A DNA stretch of 64,000 nt from Bacillus subtilis subsp. subtilis (GCA_021733645.1 JAHREJ010000003.1:1-64000); one strand, 5' to 3'. Shown: positions 13,624 to 23,442, counted from the first letter of the stretch. Translations and numbers: made by a program. Notes: generated by a model from the sequence alone, not told the origin.

Positions 13624-16269
13624 ATGCCCAAGCACACTCTTCTTGTAGCAGCGTTGTCTGCTGCTCTGGCCACGCCTTTGCCTGCGTTTGCCGATACCGC
13701 CACCGACGCCACCGCCGCCGGCGACAGCAAGACCCTCGCCGCCGTGCGGGTTACCGGTTCCAACATCAAGCGCACCGATACCGAGACCGCCAACCCGGTG
13801 CAGGTAATCGACCGCCAGCAGCTGGAAGAGTCGGGCAAGGTCACCGTGGCCGACCTGCTGCGCTCGATCTCGGCCAACACCGGCAACGCCAACAACGAAA
13901 CCACCAACAACGGCTGGGCCTCCGGCTCGGCCGGCATCGGCCTGCGCGGCCTGTCGCAGAAGAACACGCTGGTGCTGCTCAACGGCCGCCGCCTGGCCAA
14001 CTACGGCTTCCCGGCCGGCGGCCTGTCGGACACCTTCGTCAACCTCAACGCGCTGCCGCTGGTGGCCGTGGAGCGCATCGAAGTGCTCAAGGACGGCGCC
14101 TCGGCCGTGTACGGCTCCGATGCGGTGGCCGGCGTGGTCAACATCATCACCCGGCAGAACTTCCAGGGCGCCGAACTCGGCGGCAGCCTGGGCACCGCCG
14201 ACCAAGGTGGGCTGGATGAGCAGACACTCAAGTTCGTGGGTGGCATCGGCGACCTGGACAGCGATGGCTACAACATCCTGGTCAGCCTGGAAGGCTACAA
14301 CCGCGAGCGCCTGGACCAGGACCAGCGCGACCTCACCAAGTCCGGCATCTACACCGACAAGCCCGGCGGCCGCTGGAACGGCTGGTCGGCCAAGGGCGCG
14401 CGCTACCTGATCAACGGCACCTCGGTGCCGATGCTCGATGCCAACGGCAACTGCCCGGAAGGCAGCACGCTGGTGGCCAGCGCGCCCATCGACGGCCTGG
14501 CCGGCAACACCTGCGGCTTCAACCAGGCCCCGTACACCACGCTGATCCCGTCCACCAAGCGCTACCAGGCCTACGTCAACGGCACCTTCCGGGTGAATGA
14601 CAACGTGGAAGCCTTCGGCGAAGTGCTCTACAGCGACATCAAGGGCGTGTCCTGGTTTGGCAGCAGCCCGTTCTTCACCCTGGAAAGCGGCCGCTTCGCG
14701 CTCAACGCCGAGACCGGCCTGGCCGAGCCGGTGTCCTCCAACCTGCCGGCCAGCAGCCCATACAACCCGTATGGCCGTGCGGTGCCGATCGAATACACCT
14801 TCTTCAACCTTGGCCCCACCATCAAGACCAACCGTTCGCAGGCCTACCGTGGTCTGGTCGGGCTGCGCGGCAGCCTGCAGAACTGGGACTGGGAAGTGGG
14901 CGCGTTCGGCGCGCGCAGCAGCGAGCGTGAAACCGTGTCCGGTGGTTTCGCCAACCGCTACGCGCTGGCCACCGCGCTGGCCAATGGCAGCTACAACCTG
15001 CTCAACCCGTCGGCCACCTCGCCGGAGGTGCTCAACGCGATCAACATCAGCACGCTGCGCCCGGCCGAGTCGGTGCTGCAGGGCGTGGATGCCAAGATTT
15101 CCGGCGCGCTGGGCCACACCTGGGCCGGCGAGATCGGCTTCGCTGCCGGGGCCGAATGGCGCCGCGAAAAGCTCGACTCCAACAACCCGTGGCAGATCGA
15201 TGCGGGCCTGCAGATCCGCCCGGCCATCGCCGAGGTGCATGGCGAGCGCAAGGTCACCGCCGCCTATGCCGAAGTGAATGTACCGCTGGCCGAACGGCTG
15301 GAACTGCAGGCCGCCGCGCGCGCCGACCACTACAGCGACTTCGGCGATGCGTTCTCGCCCAAGCTCAGCCTGCGCTGGCAGCCGTGGGACATCCTGCTGG
15401 TGCGCGTGGCCGCCTCGAAGGGTTTCCGCGCACCGTCGCTGTCGGAGAACTCCAACAGCACCAGCATCGCCTACGGCAGCGTGATCGACCCGCGGGATCC
15501 GGACGTGCCGGGCTCGCGCCAGAACCCGACCTTCTTCACCGTCGGCAACAACGATCTCAAGCCCGAGCGCACCAAGAGCTTCAACGCCGGCATCGTGCTG
15601 TCGCCGTGGTCCAACACCAGCCTGAGCGTGGACTACTACCGCATCGAGCTGGAAAACCTGGTGGGCACCAACAACACCCAGACCCTGGTCACCGACAACG
15701 TGCCCGGCGCGGTCAGCCGTGACGAACGCGGCAAGCTGCTGGCCGTCTACAACCGCTACCAGAATCTGAGCGAACTGAAGACCTCCGGCTTCGACGTGGA
15801 ACTGCGCCAGCGCTTCCCGACCGAGCGCGCCGGCGACTTCGCGCTCGGCACCGCCTTCACCCACGTGCGCGATTACAGCCGCCCCACCGTGGTGGGTGGC
15901 CCGCTGGTCAACTACGCCGGCAGCAACCTCGGCGCCACCTTGCCCAAGAACAAGGCCACCACCACCGTGGACTGGAGCTACGGCGACTTCCGCACGGCGC
16001 TGACCTGGTACTACACCAGCGGCTACGACCAGAAGGCCAGCGCGGCGGCCACCGCCGTGCAGGACCGCGTGGATGCGTACAGCCAGTTCGATCTGTACCT
16101 GGGCTACACCGGTATCGACAAGCTCACCCTGTACGCCAAGATCCAGAACCTGGGCGATGAGGAGCCGCCGTACGACGCGTCGTTCCCGGGCATCCGCGCC
16201 CCCTACGACTTCAGTCAGTACGACCTGCGCGGGCGCTATTTCACGGTTGGTTTCGACTACCGCTTCTAA
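13624..16269 (+). CDS. TonB-dependent outer-membrane receptor
   Basis: The 881-residue receptor has a signal peptide (MPKHTLLVAALSAALATPLPAFA), a TonB-box-like segment (TLAAVRVTGSNIKR) and a plug domain (VADLLRSISANTGN, GLRGLSQKNTLVLLNGRRLA, VERIEVLKDGASAVYGSDAVAGVVNIIT). A long beta-barrel ends in the canonical terminal phenylalanine (GFDYRF). This subtype of large receptor with an SNIKR motif is abundant in xanthomonads and takes up carbohydrates or peptides. The substrate is not evident. The next gene is an exported M14 peptidase, which suggests peptide uptake (inference). The start at 13624 gives a normal signal peptide; the ATG at 13570 would bury it. Confidence 0.88.
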   Translation: MPKHTLLVAALSAALATPLPAFADTATDATAAGDSKTLAAVRVTGSNIKRTDTETANPVQVIDRQQLEESGKVTVADLLRSISANTGNANNETTNNGWASGSAGIGLRGLSQKNTLVLLNGRRLANYGFPAGGLSDTFVNLNALPLVAVERIEVLKDGASAVYGSDAVAGVVNIITRQNFQGAELGGSLGTADQGGLDEQTLKFVGGIGDLDSDGYNILVSLEGYNRERLDQDQRDLTKSGIYTDKPGGRWNGWSAKGARYLINGTSVPMLDANGNCPEGSTLVASAPIDGLAGNTCGFNQAPYTTLIPSTKRYQAYVNGTFRVNDNVEAFGEVLYSDIKGVSWFGSSPFFTLESGRFALNAETGLAEPVSSNLPASSPYNPYGRAVPIEYTFFNLGPTIKTNRSQAYRGLVGLRGSLQNWDWEVGAFGARSSERETVSGGFANRYALATALANGSYNLLNPSATSPEVLNAINISTLRPAESVLQGVDAKISGALGHTWAGEIGFAAGAEWRREKLDSNNPWQIDAGLQIRPAIAEVHGERKVTAAYAEVNVPLAERLELQAAARADHYSDFGDAFSPKLSLRWQPWDILLVRVAASKGFRAPSLSENSNSTSIAYGSVIDPRDPDVPGSRQNPTFFTVGNNDLKPERTKSFNAGIVLSPWSNTSLSVDYYRIELENLVGTNNTQTLVTDNVPGAVSRDERGKLLAVYNRYQNLSELKTSGFDVELRQRFPTERAGDFALGTAFTHVRDYSRPTVVGGPLVNYAGSNLGATLPKNKATTTVDWSYGDFRTALTWYYTSGYDQKASAAATAVQDRVDAYSQFDLYLGYTGIDKLTLYAKIQNLGDEEPPYDASFPGIRAPYDFSQYDLRGRYFTVGFDYRF

Positions 16270-16329
16270 CACCGTTGGTATCCATCGGGGCCGGCGTCCA
16301 TGCCGGCCCCCGCTTCATGGGGAATTGCT

Positions 16330-18912
16330 GTGTCTTTGCATCGTGTCGTGTCGCGTCCCATCGCCTGGCTGGTGGGTTCGTTGTGGTTGCTGGCCCTGCC
16401 GGCGTTCGCGCAGAGCGCGTATTTCTTTCCGCAGGGCGGCGATTTCGATCCGTCCATTCCCACGCCGCAACAGTTCCTTGGCTACGAGATCGGCAGCCGC
16501 TACACGCGGCATGACCAGCTGGTGGCCTACTTCGACGAACTGGCCAGACACTCGGACAAGATCAAGGTCGAGCGCATCGGCAGCAGCTACGAAGGACGTC
16601 CGTTGCTGATCGCCACGGTCACCTCGGCGCAGAACCAGCAGCAGCTGGAAAGCCTGCGCCGCCAGCACGTGACCCTGGCCGACCCGGCCCAACCGTTGAG
16701 TGCCGCCGGCAGCAGCCCGGTCGTGGTGTGGCTGGGTTACAGCGTGCACGGCAACGAAACCTCCAGTGGCGAAGCGGCATTGCTCACCGCCTACTACCTG
16801 GTGGCCAACCGCAGTGCCGAGACCGCGCAATGGCTGCAACAGGCGGTGGTGCTGTTCGACCCGGCACAGAACCCGGATGGCCGCGACCGCGCGGCCAGCT
16901 GGCACAACGCCTATGCCTCTTCGCCGGCCTCGTCCGACCCGGCCGACAAGGAACATGTCGAACCGTTCCCACAGGGCCGCACCAACCATTACTTCACCGA
17001 CCTCAACCGCGACTGGCTGGCGCTCACCCAGCAGGACACGCGGCCGAAGATCGCCTACTTCCACCGCTGGTATCCCAACGTCCAGATCGACTTCCACGAG
17101 ATGGGCAAGGACAGCACCTATTACTTCGAACCGTCACCGGCGAGCATGCACAGCCCGCTGATCCCGGCCGCGTCGTACGCGTTCAACAAGACCCTGGCCA
17201 AGTACCACGCCCACGCGCTGGATGCGCTGGGATCGCTGTACTACACAGGGGAAAACTTCGACAACTTCTCGCCGGTGTACGGCTCCACGTACCCCGACTT
17301 CCACGGCGCGGTCGGCGTCACCGTCGAACAGGCCAGCTCGCGCGGGCGCGTGCAGGAATCGGTCAACGGCCTGCTTACCTTCCCCTTCACCATCCGCAAC
17401 CAGGTCGCCACCGGCCTGGGCACGGTGCGCGGCGCGGTGACCGAACGCGATGGCCTGCTCAAGCTGCAGAAGGACTTCTTCCAGTCGGCGGTGAAGCAGG
17501 CCGGCCAGCAGCCGGTGAAGGCATTCGTGTTCGGGGATGCGCATGATCCGGGCCTGACCCGCAAGCTGCTGGACCTGCTGCTGCAGCACCAGATCACCGT
17601 GGAGGCATTGACCGGCGCGGTGACCGTGGAAGGACAGCGCTTCGAGCCGGGCAGTGCCTACGTGGTGCCCACCGCGCAGCCGCAGTTCCGCCTGGTGCAT
17701 TCGATCTTCGCCGATACCCCGCCGATCAAGGGCGATGTGTTCTACGGCAGCACCTCCTACGCGATCGCACCGGCCTACGGCGTGGCGTTTGCCGGCAGTC
17801 GCAGCCGCATCGGCGGCGGTGCGCGTGTTGCGGCGGTGGCGCCGGTGCAGGCCGGTGTTGTCGGTGGCCAGGCCGGCTATGCCTATGTACTGGACTGGCG
17901 CGATTACAACGCCAGCCGCGCGTTGTATGCGCTGCAGGCGCGCGGGCTGCACACCCGTGCCGCGTTCCAGCCCTTCAGCGCGGCCACTGCCGACGGCGAG
18001 CAGGCGTTCGCGCGTGGCAGCGTGGTGATTCCAGTCGCCGGACAACCGTTGGCCGGTGCGGCCCTGTTGGCGGCGGTGGACGAGGCCGCGCGCGGGGCCG
18101 GGGTGCGCGTGCATGCGCTGGCCAGCGGGCAGAGCCGCAGCGGCATCGACCTGGGCAGCGACAGCGTCAAGGCGCTGCGCACGCCGGCCGTGGCGCTGGT
18201 GATGGGCGAGGGCGTCAGTGCCACCGAGATCGGCTCGGCCTGGTTCGTGCTCGACCAGCAGGTGCAGCTGCCAGCCAGCAAGCTGGATCCCGCGCAGCTG
18301 GGCAAGGTGGTGCTGGACCGCTACACCACCATCGTGCTCGCCGGCGGCACCTACGCCGGCGTGGATGCCACCGCGGTGGCCGCGCTCAAGCGCTGGATCA
18401 ACGCCGGTGGGTCGCTGGTGACCTACGGCAGCGCCGCGCGCTGGGCCATCGACCAGAAGCTGGCCGACGAAGTGCTGGGCGAAGACGAGAAGGACAGCGA
18501 GGGCGCACGCCGTGCCTTCGGCGACCAGCGCGACATCGCCGCGATCGAGCGGGTGAGCGGCAACATCCTCAGTGCCGACGTGGACACCAGCCATCCGCTG
18601 GGCTTCGGCCTGCCGCGCACCCAGCTGGCGATCAACAAGGAAAACGGCATCAGCTTCAAGCCCAGCCGCAATCCGTTCTCCACGGTAGTGCGGGTGGACG
18701 ACGAGCCCCGCGTCAACGGCTACCTGTCCGACACCAACCGCAGCCGCGTCGCCGGCGCGGCCTGGCTGCTGGTGTCACCGCAGGGGCAGGGCAACGTGGT
18801 GCTGTTTGCCGATGATCCGGCCCACCGCAAGTACTGGCACGGTACCGAGCGGTTGCTGTTGAACGCGATCTTCTTCGGCAACCAGCTCAACCCAAGCAAG
18901 CCGCGTGGCTGA
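16330..18912 (+). CDS. Exported M14-family zinc carboxypeptidase
   Basis: The 860-residue exported protein has a signal peptide (about residues 1-28, ending ALPAFAQS). The M14 domain has zinc ligands H140 and E143 in VHGNETSSGE, the NPDG motif near residue 181 and the third zinc ligand H256 in IDFHEMG. About 500 C-terminal residues form a further domain typical of the large exported M14 proteins of Gram-negative bacteria (glutamine-amidotransferase-like fold likely). The GTG at 16330 is preferred because GGGGAA precedes it by a few bases; the ATG at 16300 lies in the preceding hairpin-rich spacer. It is 60 bases downstream of the TonB receptor and probably co-transcribed. Confidence 0.87.
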   Translation: MSLHRVVSRPIAWLVGSLWLLALPAFAQSAYFFPQGGDFDPSIPTPQQFLGYEIGSRYTRHDQLVAYFDELARHSDKIKVERIGSSYEGRPLLIATVTSAQNQQQLESLRRQHVTLADPAQPLSAAGSSPVVVWLGYSVHGNETSSGEAALLTAYYLVANRSAETAQWLQQAVVLFDPAQNPDGRDRAASWHNAYASSPASSDPADKEHVEPFPQGRTNHYFTDLNRDWLALTQQDTRPKIAYFHRWYPNVQIDFHEMGKDSTYYFEPSPASMHSPLIPAASYAFNKTLAKYHAHALDALGSLYYTGENFDNFSPVYGSTYPDFHGAVGVTVEQASSRGRVQESVNGLLTFPFTIRNQVATGLGTVRGAVTERDGLLKLQKDFFQSAVKQAGQQPVKAFVFGDAHDPGLTRKLLDLLLQHQITVEALTGAVTVEGQRFEPGSAYVVPTAQPQFRLVHSIFADTPPIKGDVFYGSTSYAIAPAYGVAFAGSRSRIGGGARVAAVAPVQAGVVGGQAGYAYVLDWRDYNASRALYALQARGLHTRAAFQPFSAATADGEQAFARGSVVIPVAGQPLAGAALLAAVDEAARGAGVRVHALASGQSRSGIDLGSDSVKALRTPAVALVMGEGVSATEIGSAWFVLDQQVQLPASKLDPAQLGKVVLDRYTTIVLAGGTYAGVDATAVAALKRWINAGGSLVTYGSAARWAIDQKLADEVLGEDEKDSEGARRAFGDQRDIAAIERVSGNILSADVDTSHPLGFGLPRTQLAINKENGISFKPSRNPFSTVVRVDDEPRVNGYLSDTNRSRVAGAAWLLVSPQGQGNVVLFADDPAHRKYWHGTERLLLNAIFFGNQLNPSKPRG

Positions 18913-18963
18913 TCCAACGGCGGGGCGGCTGCCGCCCCGAACGGGCATCCACCCCGGCCAGCG

Positions 18964-19053
18964 GTAGCGCCGGCGGTGGGTCGGCGGCCCTCCGCAGCCG
19001 ACCCACCGCCGGCAACACAACGCCAGGGCAGCCGAGCTATGGTCGGCGCTACG
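18964..19053. repeat. REP pair with 17-bp perfect inverted repeat
   Basis: The stretch begins GTAGCGCC and ends GGCGCTAC, the paired arrangement of GTAG REP elements. Inside, 18969-18985 and 18997-19013 are perfectly complementary over 17 bp (GCCGGCGGTGGGTCGGC) with an 11-base loop. It lies between two + strand transcription units and may stop read-through from the peptidase gene. Confidence 0.6.
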
Positions 19054-19113
19054 GGGTCCGGCCGCACCCCTGCCAGCACCACCAAACCCACAGCACACCC
19101 CGTGTGAAAGGAT

Positions 19114-19138
19114 CGTATTGCGAATCATTCGCAATACG
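19114..19138. promoter_or_regulatory. Fur box
   Basis: A perfect 25-bp palindrome around one central base: CGTATTGCGAAT, C, ATTCGCAATACG. The inner TTGCGAATCATTCGCAA matches Fur-box sequences seen upstream of iron genes in xanthomonads. It lies 50 bases before the DUF4198 gene and should make the three following genes iron-repressed. Confidence 0.8.
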
Positions 19139-19187
19139 AATAGGATGGCGCCCGCCGGGAACGCCCGGTGTCCTCTGCGAGCCCGCC

Positions 19188-19982
19188 ATGTCGTTCCGAC
19201 CGTTCGCCGCCCTGTTGTTGACCGTCCTGGCCGTACCCGCCGCCGCGCACACGCCCTACCTGGCCCCGGCCAGTTTTTCGGTGCGGCCGGACAGCGTGGT
19301 TACCCTGGATGCCAGCTTCGCCGAAGCCTTCTTCGTGCCTGAAGTGGTGTTCGACAACAGCACCTTCGTGGTGACCGACCCGGATGGCCGCCAGCATGCG
19401 CCCGACACCGTGCAGCGGTTCAAGACCCGCACCGTTGTCGAACAGACCCTGCCCGGGCAGAAGGGCACCTACCGCTTCAGTACCGGCAACCGCCTTGGTG
19501 CGGTGTTCCGCACCTGGGAAGTGGACGGCAAGACGGTTTCCAGCCGAGATCCGGCCCAAGCCCTGCCGCCCGGCGCCCGGCTGACCAGCCACTACCAGAG
19601 CCTGTCGCGCTCGGAGGTCTACCTCACCGCCGGCGCGCCGACCTCCACCGCGCTCACGCCCTATGGCGTGGGCCTGGAGCTGGTCCCGATCACCCATCCC
19701 GATGATCTGTACCGCGGCGAACGCTTCGACTTCAGCGTGCACTACGACGGCAAGCCGCTCGCGGCGCAGAAGGTGGACATCTACCGCGCGCTCGGCGCGG
19801 GTGCCACCCAACCCATGCCCGTGGTGCTCACCACCGACGCGGCGGGCAGGGCCAGCCTGGCGCTCGACCAGGCCGGTAACTACCTGGCGCTGATCCGCTA
19901 TCGCGGCCCGGCACCGTCCGGCGCGGCGGCCCCGATGTATGGCAACAACTACACGCTGACCTTCCGCGTGCTCGAACCGTAA
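19188..19982 (+). CDS. DUF4198 periplasmic protein in a Fur-controlled operon
   Basis: The 264-residue exported protein has a signal peptide ending VLAVPAAAHTPYL, so the mature protein starts with His close to the cleavage site. DUF4198 (sometimes described as a nickel- or metal-uptake accessory domain) has an immunoglobulin-like fold; GVGLELVPITHPDDLYRGERFDF and YGNNYTLTFRV are typical. The exact function is not established. It is first in the operon with an EF-hand protein and a haem-type TonB receptor, 50 bases behind a Fur box, so a periplasmic role in iron or haem uptake is likely. Confidence 0.8.
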   Translation: MSFRPFAALLLTVLAVPAAAHTPYLAPASFSVRPDSVVTLDASFAEAFFVPEVVFDNSTFVVTDPDGRQHAPDTVQRFKTRTVVEQTLPGQKGTYRFSTGNRLGAVFRTWEVDGKTVSSRDPAQALPPGARLTSHYQSLSRSEVYLTAGAPTSTALTPYGVGLELVPITHPDDLYRGERFDFSVHYDGKPLAAQKVDIYRALGAGATQPMPVVLTTDAAGRASLALDQAGNYLALIRYRGPAPSGAAAPMYGNNYTLTFRVLEP

Positions 19983-20008
19983 CCGCACCACACTCCAGGG
20001 GAACCATC

Positions 20009-20860
20009 ATGAAGCTGCACACGCTCACCACCGCCCTGCTGGCACTGGTGCTGGTCCCGGCCGCGCACGCGCAGCCGGTCGCCACGGTCGCCGCGCCGTC
20101 ACCTACCGCCGCCGCATTCCTGTCCCAGTTCGCCGACGAGGGCACCGACAGTGTCAGCTGGGCGCAGTTCGAGGCCTTCCGCCAGCAACGCTACGCCGCC
20201 ACGGACAGCAACCACGATGGCCACGTGGACGCGCAGGAATACGCCAACGAATACCTGCAGCGCTTCGACACGCGCCTGGCCAACGCGCGCGCCGGTCATC
20301 TGAAGCAGACCGACACCCGCTTCAAGGCACTGGACCGCGACAACAATGGTGTGATCAGCCGCGCCGAGTACGATGCCGCCGGCGAGCGTACCTGGGCCGG
20401 CTATGAGAAATCGCAGGACGCCACCCGCGAAAGCGCCGCGGCCACCTCGCGCGATCCGCTGAAGATGCCGACCTCGCATACCGCCAACGGCATGCTGGAA
20501 CTGTACGACCGCAACCGGGACGGCGTGGTCGACCGCGCCGAGTTCGATGCGGTGCGTGCCGCCAGCTTCGCTGCCACCGATACCGACGGCAACGGTACGC
20601 TGAGCCTGGCCGAATACACCGCCGAGTTCGACGCCCGGCTGGAACGGCAGCGCGTACGTGTGCGCGCCGATGCCGCGCGCCAGGCCAAGGTCCGCTTCGA
20701 TTCGCTGGACAAGGACAAGGACGGGCGCATGACTTTCGCCGAGTACCAGGCCTCAGGCAAGCGCATGTTCGAGCGGGCCGACAGCAACGGAGATGGCGTG
20801 GTGGATGCGCGCGATCCCGAGCCGGTTGCCGGCGCGCACTCGGCCAACGGCAACCGCTAG
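20009..20860 (+). CDS. Exported EF-hand calcium-binding protein
   Basis: The 283-residue protein has a signal peptide (MKLHTLTTALLALVLVPAAHAQ) and six EF-hand-like loops: DSNHDGHVDAQE, DRDNNGVISRAE, DRNRDGVVDRAE, DTDGNGTLSLAE, DKDKDGRMTFAE and DSNGDGVVDARD. It therefore binds several Ca2+ ions in the periplasm or outside the cell. AGGGGA lies upstream of the ATG. It is in the Fur-controlled operon, 26 bases after the DUF4198 gene. Why a calcium-binding protein is co-expressed with an iron receptor is not known. Confidence 0.85.
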   Translation: MKLHTLTTALLALVLVPAAHAQPVATVAAPSPTAAAFLSQFADEGTDSVSWAQFEAFRQQRYAATDSNHDGHVDAQEYANEYLQRFDTRLANARAGHLKQTDTRFKALDRDNNGVISRAEYDAAGERTWAGYEKSQDATRESAAATSRDPLKMPTSHTANGMLELYDRNRDGVVDRAEFDAVRAASFAATDTDGNGTLSLAEYTAEFDARLERQRVRVRADAARQAKVRFDSLDKDKDGRMTFAEYQASGKRMFERADSNGDGVVDARDPEPVAGAHSANGNR

Positions 20861-20894
20861 CATCCCCGGCGCGGCCACGCCGCGCCCGCTGCAC

Positions 20895-20920
20895 GGACCG
20901 GCCCGGGAAGTGGCCGGTCC
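20895..20920. other. 9-bp perfect hairpin between EF-hand gene and TonB receptor
   Basis: GGACCGGCC at 20895-20903 pairs with GGCCGGTCC at 20912-20920 around 8 bases. No T-run follows, so it probably modulates mRNA stability inside the operon rather than terminating it. The 247-bp gap (20861-21107) otherwise holds only the short tandem CGAT run near 21025-21040 and the ribosome binding site of the next gene. Confidence 0.4.
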
Positions 20921-21107
20921 CGGCCACGCCTGCGCGTCACCGCGCCCGGCCAGCCCCACCTTCACCCACGGATGATTCCGGCGCGCCGCCCAGCGTGCGC
21001 CGCCCTGCGCCTCCCAGCCCCGCACGATCGATCGATCGCCGCTGCCAGGAACGGCCTGCCGCCCCGCGGCACCACGCCCTTTCCTTTTTCCTTGCGGAGT
21101 CCGATCC

Positions 21108-23411
21108 ATGACGTCGTCCCTCACCCTGCTGGCCCTGGCGGTTGCCGCCAGCCTTGCTGCCCCCGCGTACGCCGATACCCTCAACGATGCCAGCACGCTG
21201 GATACCGTGCGCGTGCAGGCCGAGCGGGCCAAGAAAACCCGCTCGACCAACCAGAACGTCAGCGTGCTCACCGCCGCCGATCTTGATGCCGACATGGCCA
21301 ACAACATGGAAGAGGCGATCCGCTACATCCCCGGGGTGAGCATCGTGGACATGGGCCGGTTCGGCGACAACGGCTTCAACATCCGCGGCCTGGAAAGCGA
21401 CCGCGTGGCCATCACCGTGGACGGCCTGAGCCTGGGCGAATCGGTGGAGACTGCGCGCTCCTACGAGTTCTTCCGTAGCGGTCGCGGCGATGTGGACATC
21501 GACACCCTCAAGAGCCTGCAGGTGATCAAGGGCGCCGATTCCATCACTGCCGGCAGCGGCGCGCTGGGGGGCGCGGTGGTGTTCACCACCAAGGACCCGG
21601 CCGACTACCTCAAGGCCACCGGCAACGACACGCACCTTGGCTTCAAGGCCGGCTATTCCGGCGCCAACGATGAAACCATGGGCACGCTGACCTTCGCCAA
21701 CCGCACCGGCATCGTGGAATCGATGCTGGTCTACACGCGCCGCGAAGGCCACGAGTCGGAGTCGTGGTACGACACCACCGTGGATCGCATCGGCATCGGC
21801 CGGCGCACCCCGGACCCGGTGGACAGCACCCGCGACAACCTGCTGGGCAAGCTGGACCTGCAGCTCAACGCGGCCAACACGCTGGGTTTCCTGTACGAAC
21901 GTGGCCGCGCCACCCATGAGGTGGACAACCTGTCGCGCGTGTACGCGCCCGGCTACCTGACCCGCAAGGGTCATGACAGCAACGACCGCGATCGTTACGG
22001 GGTGAACTACCAGTGGCGCGCCGACACCGCGCTGTTTGACACGCTGGATGCGCAGGTCGACCGCCAGGTCACCGACAGCCGCGGCATCACCACCATCACC
22101 GCCGGCAGCGGCTGCCCGGGCGGCGCGGTGCCGTGCCTGCGCAGCGAGAACCGCGCCACCCAGCAGACCCTGGACCGCGCCGCCGCCGATTTCAGCAAGG
22201 TGTTCAGCACCGGCAACGCACGCCACGATGTGGTCTACGGCCTGGCCTGGCAGCAGCGCGATGTCGACTTCACCGCAGTGGACACACGCTGGAACGCCGC
22301 CGGTGCCATCGCCTCGGTGGAGGTCGATCCGCGCCAGGTGCCCAAGACCGACGTGCAGAACTGGAACCTGTACCTGCGCGACAGCCTGCAGCTGCTCGAC
22401 GAGCGGCTGACCCTCAGCGCCGGCGTGCGCTACGACCGTTACGACTACTCGCCCAAGGTGGATGCGACCTTCGTCGATCCTACCGGCACGGTGGGTGATG
22501 TGTCCTTTGCCTCACCCAGTTGGCAGGCCGGTGCCGAGTTCCGCTTCCTGCCCGACCACGCGCTGTGGGTGCAGGCCGGCCGCGGTTTCCGCGCGCCCAG
22601 CGTGGCCGACCTGTACTCGCCCACCAGCACCACCGGCCTGATCAACGCGCAGAACGGCCAGCCGCTGGTGTTCAACGACACCGTGTCCAATCCGGACCTG
22701 TCGGCCGAGAAGAGCCTCAACCTGGAAGCCGGTTACCGCTGGAGCACCGACCGCGCGCAGCTGGGGCTGTCGGTGTTCCGCGACCGCTACGACAACTTCA
22801 TCGAATACAGCACCCTGGTCCAGTCGATTCCGGGCGGCTTCCGCACCACCGCCACCGGACCGATCCTGTACCAGCGCGCCTACACCATGCCCACCAACGC
22901 CGGGCAGGTCACGGTCAAGGGCGTGGAACTGGAAGGGCGCTGGCAGATCAGTGATGCGTGGTCTTCGCGCCTGGCCGCCTCCTACAGCCAAGGCGAGAAG
23001 CGCAACGGCGACCCGCTCGAAAGCATCGTGCCGGCCAGTGCCGTGGTTGGCGTGCGCTACGCGCCGTCGCCGGTGTGGAACGTCACCGCCAGCGTGACCC
23101 ATGCCGTGGCCAAGAAGGCCAAGGATGCCTACACCACCAACAGCGCCGGCACCCGCGTGACGCCGGCGTTCGTGGACAAGGCCGATGGCTACACCGTGCT
23201 GGACCTGTATGGCACCTGGAACCTCACCCCACAGTGGAAACTCAGCGCCGGCCTCTACAACCTGACCAACCGCGAGTACTACCTGTGGCAGCGCGTGCGC
23301 GGGGTCAACAAGGGCAGCACTACCCTGTACGGCTACGTCAACGACGAGGGCATCGGCCGCTACAGCGAACCGGGTCGCAACGCGCGCATGACCGTGGCCT
23401 ACAGCTTCTGA
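21108..23411 (+). CDS. TonB-dependent haemoglobin/haem-type receptor
   Basis: The 767-residue receptor has a short signal peptide (ending LAAPAYA), a TonB box (TLDTVRVQAER) and a plug with NMEEAIRYIPGVSIVDMGRFGDNGFNIRGLESDRV-type features and LKSLQVIKGADSITAGSGALGGAVVF. These match the TonB-hemoglobin/transferrin/lactoferrin receptor family. A barrel follows with FRAPSVADLYSPTSTTGL and a C-terminal phenylalanine (VAYSF). TTGCGGAG lies upstream of the ATG. It is last in the Fur-boxed operon, so uptake of haem or another iron source is likely; the exact ligand cannot be read. Confidence 0.87.
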   Translation: MTSSLTLLALAVAASLAAPAYADTLNDASTLDTVRVQAERAKKTRSTNQNVSVLTAADLDADMANNMEEAIRYIPGVSIVDMGRFGDNGFNIRGLESDRVAITVDGLSLGESVETARSYEFFRSGRGDVDIDTLKSLQVIKGADSITAGSGALGGAVVFTTKDPADYLKATGNDTHLGFKAGYSGANDETMGTLTFANRTGIVESMLVYTRREGHESESWYDTTVDRIGIGRRTPDPVDSTRDNLLGKLDLQLNAANTLGFLYERGRATHEVDNLSRVYAPGYLTRKGHDSNDRDRYGVNYQWRADTALFDTLDAQVDRQVTDSRGITTITAGSGCPGGAVPCLRSENRATQQTLDRAAADFSKVFSTGNARHDVVYGLAWQQRDVDFTAVDTRWNAAGAIASVEVDPRQVPKTDVQNWNLYLRDSLQLLDERLTLSAGVRYDRYDYSPKVDATFVDPTGTVGDVSFASPSWQAGAEFRFLPDHALWVQAGRGFRAPSVADLYSPTSTTGLINAQNGQPLVFNDTVSNPDLSAEKSLNLEAGYRWSTDRAQLGLSVFRDRYDNFIEYSTLVQSIPGGFRTTATGPILYQRAYTMPTNAGQVTVKGVELEGRWQISDAWSSRLAASYSQGEKRNGDPLESIVPASAVVGVRYAPSPVWNVTASVTHAVAKKAKDAYTTNSAGTRVTPAFVDKADGYTVLDLYGTWNLTPQWKLSAGLYNLTNREYYLWQRVRGVNKGSTTLYGYVNDEGIGRYSEPGRNARMTVAYSF

Positions 23412-23414
23412 GGG

Positions 23415-23442
23415 TAGCGCCGCACGTTGGTCGGCTCTAGGG
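23415..23442. repeat. Degenerate GTAG-type palindrome
   Basis: A sequence starting GTAGCGCCG and ending GGTCGGCTC, immediately after the TonB receptor stop, resembles a decayed REP element. Confidence 0.35.

Noticed and set aside
13585..16272. 895-codon open frame on the - strand, opposite the TonB receptor
   Set aside because: It mirrors the real gene over its entire length, lacks any known domain and is rich in Val, Gly, Gln and His as expected for antisense of high-GC coding DNA.
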